From: Oegoconia quadripuncta
Taxonomy: Eukaryota > Arthropoda > Insecta > Lepidoptera > Autostichidae
Reading direction: 5' to 3'
Assembly (NCBI GenBank): GCA_949316235.1
Contig: OX438753.1
Span: 18,272,496 to 18,336,495 of the forward strand
Length of the DNA stretch: 64,000 nt
A program made the position numbers and the translations under genes. Under the pieces are notes generated by a model. The model did not search any database. It had not been told where the DNA came from and was given only the letters and a program-made list of their open reading frames with translations. Positions 56,801 to 64,000 of the stretch are shown one piece after another (the first letter of the stretch is position 1; each line of letters begins with the position of its first letter).

Positions 56801-59800
56801 AGATAAAACTATTATCACAGATATTACGTTCCAGATACGACGACAAATGCTACTACGTCTTAGATGACAGAAATATAATGCGCTGCTTCAAATGGATGGA
56901 ATCCTCAGAAAACTGGCAGGATCTAACTCTGGCCCGCTACTATGGCTGCAACAAATCAATATCAGACATACACGTGTCTCACGGCAACGTCTATATACTT
57001 CTAAGAAGTGGTAACGTGATGCAAGTGGATAGGCAAGGGCGGAACTTTGAAATGCTGTTTGGTCTAGACTTCCCGCCGCAAACTCTCGCATACTTTGCGA
57101 GGATGTTTTACTCGAATATACCCATGAAGAAGATAGATAGAATATTCGAGTTGGATATACCCGAGTATAGTACAGGGCAGAACGTTATGTTTCATAAGTT
57201 CAGCGCAGTTGTTGCTGGTGAGTATTTATAATCTAAGTAAATTTGAATGCAGTTTTGTTTCTTTTTAAAAATAAAGGAATGTCTCCTTTAAGTAAAATGA
57301 GCCAGCTTAAGGATTTAAGGTAGTTTCCCTCCAGGGCCCGACTTATTTTCCACACTGTATACTATATGCACAACAGTAAATAAAAATTGCAATGCTACAA
57401 TTTATTTGGTCCGATCATTGGCCACGTGTTTGTTTAGGTTCAAATATTCCAAATAATAATTTTGTTTATAAAAATTTTAAAACCAAAAATCACGCCAGCA
57501 TATTTTGTGTTTTGGGGGACCCATGTTGGATTTTTTGCCATAAAGTGTATCCTGTGACATTCTAGGGATCAAGACGAATCGAACGTTACGTTGTACTTCA
57601 CAGTCGGTCGAGCCGTTTACATATAGACATACGCTCGAAACAGGAGGGAACGTAGAAGTCTACATACATTACATACCTACTCGAAAAACATTATCTCCTT
57701 TTTGAGGCAGTTGAGTAAAAATCTAAACGACTTGAGTGTTGCAATAATACTTTTTGCCGAAACATTTTTGCAGTATTTTTATTATTATTATTTTTATATA
57801 CAAAATTGTTATTTGGAACAGTCTTGCTGCTAGCTGGACCTACGCAATCAGGTAGTCAATGAGTCAGAACTAATAAATAGGACCGTATATACCGGGTGAG
57901 CTTTTATACCGTAAGGAAAAAAATAAGGCATATTATGTAAGTGAAATAGAAGTTAAACCATCATCGACGCCTCCTCCGGCCAGAGATTGATATGCGACTG
58001 GTGGGATTCGTAGGGATGTGAAATTTATTTGGAAGTCATGTTTTTCAACTTTTTTAAATTTATTTATTATGTAATTCTGTGAAATAGGCTACAAACTTCA
58101 AATGGGACAAAGTTTTATTATATTTTTGGAGAAAAAAAATTAAACTACCAATGCCAATACTATTTCACTTACCTAATATGCCCTATTTTATTTTTAACTC
58201 ATCCGGTATATAACAACTATACAAACACAGTAAATATATAAGCTTATACAAGGTGAATTTGAATTCGTGTATATTCCCATTATCTGGTGACGCCACTCTT
58301 GATTACGAACAACTTTTCCGAAGAAACCGTAGTCGAATTTGTTCTAAAAATTTGGGATTACCTATACAAACTAAACCATTCTAAATCCACCTTTTGTATG
58401 GAAGTCCAACAATTTTCGGCTGAATTCGGTTATGGTTCCTAGTGAAAAGTTGTTCGTAATCAGGAGTGGAGTCACCAGTAAACAGGAATTACACAAATAA
58501 ATAAACACAATACAATACAAATACTCTTTATTGCGCAAAATAATTTACAATAATTTTTGATGATAACAATAGAACACAATTACTGTATATTTACTGTGCT
58601 ACTAGCACAGTATATTCAGGTATTAACCTGAATTCTGAATTACTGGAAATGACGCTTCCAGTTTCGCTTGTTCCACAATAATATGGTAACATCTACGATC
58701 CACTGGGTCTCATACCTTCATTTTTAATCATCATCATATCAGACATAGGTTAACATAACATAGGTTTCCCTCATAGACATCCAGAGTGACCGATCTTATT
58801 TAATTGTTATTGTAATTTTACCTATGTTTTAAATAAGTAACCAAGTTGTAGTCTAATGCTTATAGCTAATTAGTACACTGAGCCCGTAAAATGTTATAAT
58901 ATTTTATTTCATCACGATCCTCGTGTAAATGAAGTTCCTTTCTCAAATCTCAACTTTGTAAAGGCAATCAGCGGGGTTAGCAGGACCCAAAGTCTCTACG
59001 ACTTGGGATTTTTTTTTAATGCACGACGGGTTCGTACTTGACCTCAATCACACCATATGTTAAGTGAAGATGAGGTCGAAGGTGGAAGCGTACTGACCCG
59101 GAAACCCCAACACATTTGGGGGACTGGCTATCTTATCTCTGACAACCGGAACACAACAATGCTATTAACATTGATAGAAGCCTACTATCTTGTTTATGCC
59201 TTATGCGAGTAAGAGAGACGAGGAGTTCTATCTGGTATCTTTGTAGAGAGACCATGGGTCTTGCTGATAGTTTAATAATTATAATTAGGTACAATCCTAA
59301 TTGAACCATCAAGGAAAATAACCTCAACTTCGTTCCAATAAAGCTTATTTTATCTTGGGACAACAATCTAAAAGGAAGTCAATAAAAACTGTTGTAGGTA
59401 TTCATTTTTCCTGTATATCTGAATAGACTTGGCTGGATGTTTATATCCATATAACGGCATTGTAGTGTACACGGAAAAAAGATCAAGGTCACATTTTATT
59501 GTACATTCCACAATGTGAAATAGGGAAAATTGTGTGGATTAGAAATGAAGTACAAAGCTCACTATTTTATAGACTACATACTTAATGTCACATCTATTCC
59601 CAACGGGGTGGTCAGAGATATTCCAAACACTAAAAGTAGAAACAACACCCACTGTTCACCTTTCGAAGCATACGGAAATGCACACGTGCCATGGGGTGAG
59701 CCATATTGCCGTTAAAACGTGCAAACCTGTAGATGTTTTTTGATGGATTCCTATAGTCGCTTTTTACGACACACACGGGTAGAGTTTGATTCATTAATTC

Positions 59801-60349
59801 CAATTAGTTAAGTTTGTAATTTTCCGAATAGCAAACGTCATTTGAATTAACTAAACCTAATTTTAGTGTAGTTTAGTCTAGTTGGTGTATATCCGAATCG
59901 ACACCATTAACAAGATTATCAATTAACTAGATAGCAATCTCAGGTAGCAACCCTGAACACTTTACCCACACATGTGCTGTGTACAGATGTCATTTGTTTA
60001 TGTAATAGTAGTAGGTAATTAAAACGAGATTTTTGTATACTTATTCTTTATTGCACCAAAAAAAAAATTGACCATGTACAAAGGTGGACTTTACTCTTTA
60101 AGAGATCTCTTCCAGTCAACCTGAGCATTGAAGTAGGAAACGGAGTAAATTTATTTACCCATATAATTTTTTTATTTACATACACAACTTGATGGTTACT
60201 TTATTTAGCTCAATTTTCCAGTGCCAAGCGATAAAGAGTTCAAAGTGAACTACCACGAGGGATCTGAACACGTCGTATTCGAGTGCCCTAATCTGACTGC
60301 CGCCACCGAACACGGCGACATGCTGTTCCTGGGATATAAGGATGGGAGG
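50852..60349 (+). CDS. F-box protein, 3' end not in window
   Basis: Exons 50852-51007, 52933-53134, 53958-54122, 56056-56128, 56835-57217 and 60222-60349 join in phase for 369 codons with no stop. The last ends at an intact GTATGT donor, so more exons follow beyond the gap or window. Residues about 15-55 fit an F-box: DCPGDLLMMIFKQLDSKALL, NCMAVNYWWRDVV. A second conserved-looking part follows (MGWRDLYINSHLWLCAGE). The C-terminal half has beta-propeller-like strands (DIHVSHGNVYILLRSGNVMQ; GDMLFLGYKDGR). F-box proteins link substrates to SCF ubiquitin ligases. The exact orthologue is not recognised; no LRR or canonical WD motif is clear. Confidence 0.87.
51008..52932. other. First F-box gene intron
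   Basis: AT-rich, with a TA-type palindromic microsatellite at about 51803-51857. Nothing else recognised. Confidence 0.6.
53400..53652 (+). repeat. SINE family A, best-preserved copy
   Basis: GTTTGGTGTAGTGGTTAGAA, GGTCGCGGGTTCGAATCCCG and the tail AACTAGATGGCATTGTGCGT. The tRNA-like head is intact over both boxes. Confidence 0.9.
53687..53935. repeat. Fold-back MITE next to F-box exon 3
   Basis: TATTGGCAACTGGCTGGTAC and GTACCATCAGTTGCCAATA form 57-base inverted ends that also include TATCAGTGTCT / AGACACTGACATA. It ends 23 bases before the exon at 53958. Confidence 0.85.
54220..54475. repeat. Inverted counterpart of the 43110-43370 repeat
   Basis: Carries TGCATTCTAACTTTTGAAGC, AGACTCTGTATACGCCAAGT and CTTTTGTAAAGCATTCTG, complementary to the first copy. 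Confidence 0.85.
54476..56055. other. F-box gene intron, mostly unrecognised
   Basis: Contains a short (TA)n run near 55129-55145 and scattered fragments. Open frames here lack splice-phase support with the F-box exons. Confidence 0.5.
56165..56400 (-). repeat. SINE family B, diverged minus copy
   Basis: Minus-strand order of the B family, with an old-looking B box and body (CACACCTGATGTTAAGTGAA, GGCGGCAGTTCGAGAAGATG on the plus strand). Confidence 0.75.
57890..58208. repeat. MITE, copy 2, full length
   Basis: Begins TACCGGGTGAGC and ends GCTCATCCGGTA-like (ACTCATCCGGTA). Longer inverted ends continue with GGCATATTATGTAAGTGAAA. Flanking TA on both sides is compatible with a TA target. 319 bases, no ORF. 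Confidence 0.85.
58209..59000. other. F-box gene intron, nothing recognised beyond short fragments
   Basis: A roughly 25-base segment near 58280 (GTGACGCCACTCTTGATTAC) faces its imperfect complement near 58460 (GTAATCAGGAGTGGAGTCAC), suggesting another small fold-back. No exon recognised. Confidence 0.55.
59010..59180 (-). repeat. SINE family B, 3' part, minus copy
   Basis: GTACTTGACCTCAATCACAC to AACACAACAATGCTATTAAC on the plus strand; the tRNA head is missing. Confidence 0.85.
59580..59785 (+). repeat. Dispersed repeat shared with 4885-5110
   Basis: Same block order as the first copy, including GCCGTTAAAACGTGCAAACC and TTTTTACGACACACACGGG. Confidence 0.7.
60040..60160 (-). repeat. Probable LINE 3'-end fragment, shared with 30640-30830
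   Basis: TTCTTTATTGCACCAAAAAA then CTTTAAGAGATCTCTTCCAG and CAACCTGAGCATTGAAGTAG. Lies 60 bases upstream of the F-box exon at 60222. Confidence 0.55.
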
Positions 60350-60384
60350 GTATGTTTTGATTTCTCTATATTTGCTACAATTGC

Positions 60385-61013
60385 GGTAGTAAAGTTAAGT
60401 AACTTTACTACCGCGTTCACGTTTACGTGACGATTTGTATGGAGAAATGTGCAGAGCCACTAGCGGATAGTTTGCAAAACGATTTTTTGCATAGACTTTT
60501 TTGTTTCGACTTCGAAACAAAACTCACACTCCGCCCTCAGTGTGCGAAGTGTGACTTCTGTCTCGTTTTTAACTTTACCATCGCGTTCGCGTTTACGAAA
60601 AAAGCCCCTATGAAAAAAATCGTTTCGCAAACTATCCGCTAGAGGCGCTGCACATTTCTCCATACAAATCGTCACGTAAACGTGAACGCGGTAGTAAAGT
60701 TAAGTAACTTTACTACCGCGTTCACGTTTACGTGACGATTTGTATGGAGAAATGTGCAGAGCCACTAGCGGATAGTTTGCAAAACGATTTTTTGCATAGA
60801 CTTTTTTGTTTCGACTTCGAAACAAAACTCACACTCCGCCCTCAGTGTGCGAAGTGTGACTTCTGTCTCGTTTTTAACTTTACCATCGCGTTCGCGTTTA
60901 CGAAAAAAGCCGCTATGAAAAAAATCGTTTCGCAAACTATCCGCTAGAGGCGCTGCACATTTCTCCATACAAATCGTCACGTAAACGTGAACGCGGTATT
61001 AAAGTTATGTCGA
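60385..61013. repeat. Two head-to-tail MITE copies with about 100-bp inverted ends
   Basis: Units at about 60397-60705 and 60706-61010 are nearly identical. Each starts TAACTTTACTACCGCGTTCA and ends TGAACGCGGTAGTAAAGTTA. The join is a perfect palindrome through GTAAAGTTAAGTAACTTTAC. Open frames on both strands arise from the symmetry. Confidence 0.93.
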
Positions 61014-61064
61014 AACAAAACTCACACTCCGCCCTCTGTAAACAAACTTATGTATTCGAATCTA

Positions 61065-61600
61065 CAGACTTCATCTCTGAAAGCAGAGCCGCCGGACTAG
61101 TTCCTCGGATGCTGTTGACAGCTATGTGCTCATTCTATTCCACGAAGTACATAACAGTGCATGGTTTTACCCGTACTTTCCTCATTTCATACTCGTAATC
61201 ATCTCAGATGTGCCAGTTTCCTTATGTTAGTGTTTCCCTCGGTGTTAGAGAGTGTTTCGGAGAAATGTACTTTGGGTAAAACCCATCTGTATGAATGAGT
61301 GGGGAACTGTAATTTCTCGCTTACAAGGTCGCGTCCGTTCTAACGTTTTTGGTTAAAGGTCGATATGTTATTTTTTTATGACGCGCCTCCATTATACGTA
61401 GCAAACTCACACTTCATGTGTTTATGTATTTAGCAGAAGTGGCGCATTCGCTATTCGTTTTCGATTAGCGAAGTTAAGTAATGTCTGGGGCGGTCAGTCG
61501 TTGGAGGGGTGACCACTAGTCACATTTTAATACGAGTGTTTCTATGCTTCGGATCGAAGTTGGATCTACCTGTAATTCTTTACTAATGGCCGCGCGAGTC
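61065..61600 (+). repeat. Composite 5S-derived repeat, second copy, cut by the gap
   Basis: Colinear with 36184-36740, with a small deletion. It reaches the 5S-like segment AGCGAAGTTAAGTAATGTCT and GGGTGACCACTAGTCAC before running into the N gap. Confidence 0.85.
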
Positions 61601-61605
61601 ATGAA

Positions 61606-61805
61606 NNNNNNNNNNNNNNNNNNNNNNNNNNNNNNNNNNNNNNNNNNNNNNNNNNNNNNNNNNNNNNNNNNNNNNNNNNNNNNNNNNNNNNNNNNNNNNN
61701 NNNNNNNNNNNNNNNNNNNNNNNNNNNNNNNNNNNNNNNNNNNNNNNNNNNNNNNNNNNNNNNNNNNNNNNNNNNNNNNNNNNNNNNNNNNNNNNNNNNN
61801 NNNNN
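61606..61805. other. Assembly gap, 200 N
   Basis: Exactly 200 unknown bases, a conventional fixed gap length, so the true distance is unknown. The open frames across it are not real. Confidence 0.99.
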
Positions 61806-61873
61806 CTCATGAAGTAAGTAACTGGTGAGACAGGTCTATTATACGGTACGTTACGTATGAATTATGTTTCAAA

Positions 61874-63403
61874 GGTGACAAAATGTGACCGGCACATTAC
61901 GGCATGATGTATCTTACTTTCTTACTGGTGTTAACTACGTACGTACTGGTCTATCAAAGGTAACGTAATGTAGCCGGCCCATTACGGCATGATGTATCTT
62001 ACTTTCTTACTGGTGCTAACTACGTATGTACTGGTCTATCAAAGGTAACGTAATGTAGCCGGCCCATTACGGCATGATGTATCTTACTTTCTTACTGGTG
62101 CTAACTACGTATGTACTGGTCTATCAAAGGTAACGTAATGTAGCCGGCCCATTACGGCATGATGTATCTTACTTTCTTACTGGTGCTAACTACGTATGTA
62201 CTGCTCTATCAAAGGTAACGTAATGTAGCCGGCCCATTATGGCATGATGTATCTTACTTTCTTACTGGTGCTAACTACGTATGTACTGGTCTATCAAAGG
62301 TAACGTAATGTAGCCGGCCCATTACGGCATGATGTATCTTACTTTCTTACTGGTGCTAACTACGTATGTACTGGTCTATCAAAGGTAACGTAATGTAGCC
62401 GGTCCATTACGGCATGATGTATCTTACTTTCTTACTGGTGCTAACTACGTATGTACTGGTCTATCAAAGGTAACGTAATGTAGCCGGCCCATTATGGCAT
62501 GATGTATCTTACTTTCTTACTGGTGCTAACTACGTATGTACTGGACTATCAAAGGTAACGTAATGTAGCCGGCCCATTACGGCATGATGTATCTTACTTT
62601 CTTACTGGTGCTAACTACGTATGTACTGGTCTATCAAAGGTAACGTAATGTAGCCGGCCCGTTACGGCATGATGTATCTTACTTTCTTACTGGTGCTAAC
62701 TACGTATGTACTGCTCTATCAAAGGTAACGTAATGTAGCCGGCCCATTATGGCATGATGTATCTTACTTTCTTGCTGGTGTTAACTACGTATGTACTGGT
62801 CTATCAAAGGTAACGTAATGTAGCCGGCCCATTACGGCATGATGTATCTTACTTTCTTACTGGTGTTAACTACGTATGAACTGGTCTATCAAAGGTAACG
62901 TAATGTAGCCGGCCCATTATGGCAAGATGTATCTTACTTTCTTACTGGTGCTAACTACGTATGTACTGGTCTATCAAAGGTAATGTAATGTAGCCGGCCC
63001 ATTATGGCATGATGTATCTTACTTTCTTACTGGTGTTAACTACGTATGTACTGGTCTATCAAAGGTAACGTAATGTAGCCGGCCCATTATGGCATGATGT
63101 GTCTTACTTTCTTACTGGTGCTAACTACGTATGTACTGGTCTATCAAAGGTAACGTAATGTAGCCGGCCCATTATGGCATGATGTATCTTACTTTCTTAC
63201 TGGTGTTAACTACGTATGTACTGGTCTATCAAAGGTAACGTAATGTAGCCGGCCCATTACGGCATGATGTATCTTACTTTCTTACTGGTGTTAACTACGT
63301 ATGTACTGGTCTATCAAAAGTAACGTAATGTAGCGGGCACATTACGGCATGATGTGTCATACTTCTTTACTGGTGTTACATATATATGTATTGGAATTTT
63401 AAA
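61874..63403. repeat. 85-bp satellite array, 18 units
   Basis: Period exactly 85, with unit features GGTAACGTAATGTAGCCGGC, ATGATGTATCTTACTTTCTT and CTAACTACGTATGTACTGGT. Units are highly similar; they differ at a few sites (CATTACGG/CATTATGG, GGTGCTAAC/GGTGTTAAC). The first and last units are the most diverged, and a degenerate 19th follows at 63404. Confidence 0.97.
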
Positions 63404-63419
63404 AGTAACGTAATGTTTC

Positions 63420-64000
63420 TAGTACATTACTGCATAATGTACCATTCTTATCTTCTGGTCCTTTATTCGACATAGCCTAAACGATATTTTAACCGATCGG
63501 TTTCTGTATATCGCTATGTTCTATTTTTAGTAATCTTTACAAGGAAGACAGGAAACACAGCTATACACAAACCGATTAGTTACAATATCGCTTAGTGTAT
63601 GTCGAATTTGGACCTACCAAAACATAAGTATGGCACATTATGCTATAAACTAGCAATATTACGTTACATTTGAAGTATCAGTATATACATATGTAACACC
63701 AGTAAGAATGTATGATATATCACGCCTTAAGGAGCTGAAACGTTACGTTACCTTTGAAAGACAAGAACATTCTTATGTAACACCAATGAGATTATGATAC
63801 ACCATGCCGTAATAAGCCGGCAACGTTAAGTTACCTATGAAAGACCAGTAAATACGTTGGTAATATTAGTAAGGAAGAATGACGCAACATACCGTAATGA
63901 ATGAGCTAGCAACATTACAGCTTTGAAACACCAGTACTTACGTTTGTTACACCATGCACCAGTAAGCGAGTATGACGCCATACCGTAACAAGTCAGCAAC
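63420..64000. repeat. Fold-back centre and inverted, diverged satellite units
   Basis: TTCGACATAGCCTAAACGAT at 63467 faces its imperfect complement ending GTATGTCGAA near 63605. From about 63650 the 85-bp unit recurs in reverse orientation (TAACACCAGTAAGAATGTAT, AACGTTACGTTACCTTTGAA) with much higher divergence, up to the window end. Confidence 0.85.

Noticed and set aside
60427..60980. Four similar 71-codon ORFs on both strands
   Set aside because: They arise from the inverted and tandem symmetry of the MITE copies; no coding bias or initiation context.
61544..61828. ORFs spanning the N gap
   Set aside because: They consist almost wholly of unknown bases.

Overview
This is a eukaryotic, almost certainly lepidopteran (moth or butterfly), nuclear window. 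It is AT-rich and has split genes with short exons and GT-AG introns. Intron and intergenic space is crowded with tRNA-derived SINEs, RTE-like non-LTR fragments ending in TGATGATG-type tails, MITEs and a DIRS element. No prokaryotic operon, CRISPR array or functional rRNA/tRNA gene is visible. The species cannot be named from the sequence.

Layout. (1) About 1.4-24.4 kb, + strand: twelve phase-consistent exons of auxilin/cyclin-G-associated kinase (aux/GAK). They cover the PTEN-like and C2 domains, a clathrin/AP2-binding linker and the C-terminal J domain; the kinase domain would lie left of the window. The last intron holds a 5.6-kb DIRS-type tyrosine-recombinase retrotransposon on the opposite strand. 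(2) About 24.4-32.5 kb: no gene recognised; one LINE 3' end, a SINE and MITEs. (3) 32.5-42.6 kb, - strand: a complete seven-exon gene for splicing factor ISY1, with a coding first exon of only ATG and a 23-nt microexon. Nested in one ISY1 intron, same strand, is an intronless 597-codon gene of unknown function. Another ISY1 intron holds a stray copy of an aux exon. (4) 45.1-46.9 kb, + strand: a five-exon zeste/MSANTD-like Myb/SANT gene, with a probable HARBI1-like transposase fragment 2.3 kb downstream on the other strand. (5) 50.9-60.3 kb, + strand: the first six exons of an F-box gene, 369 codons and still open. (6) 60.4-64.0 kb: tandem MITEs, a 5S-derived repeat cut by a 200-base gap, and an 85-bp satellite that then reappears inverted, making a large fold-back.

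The host genes are housekeeping functions: clathrin uncoating, pre-mRNA splicing and F-box ubiquitin-ligase adaptor. I see no functional cluster. The unusual content is in the mobile DNA: a DIRS element with an intact internal complementary region and a 162-bp tandem array, SINEs split by fold-back arms, nested fold-backs, an exon-scale duplication between two genes, and the satellite-armed fold-back at the right edge. All exon boundaries were set by eye from splice motifs, reading phase and remembered family similarity; no alignment or expression data were available.
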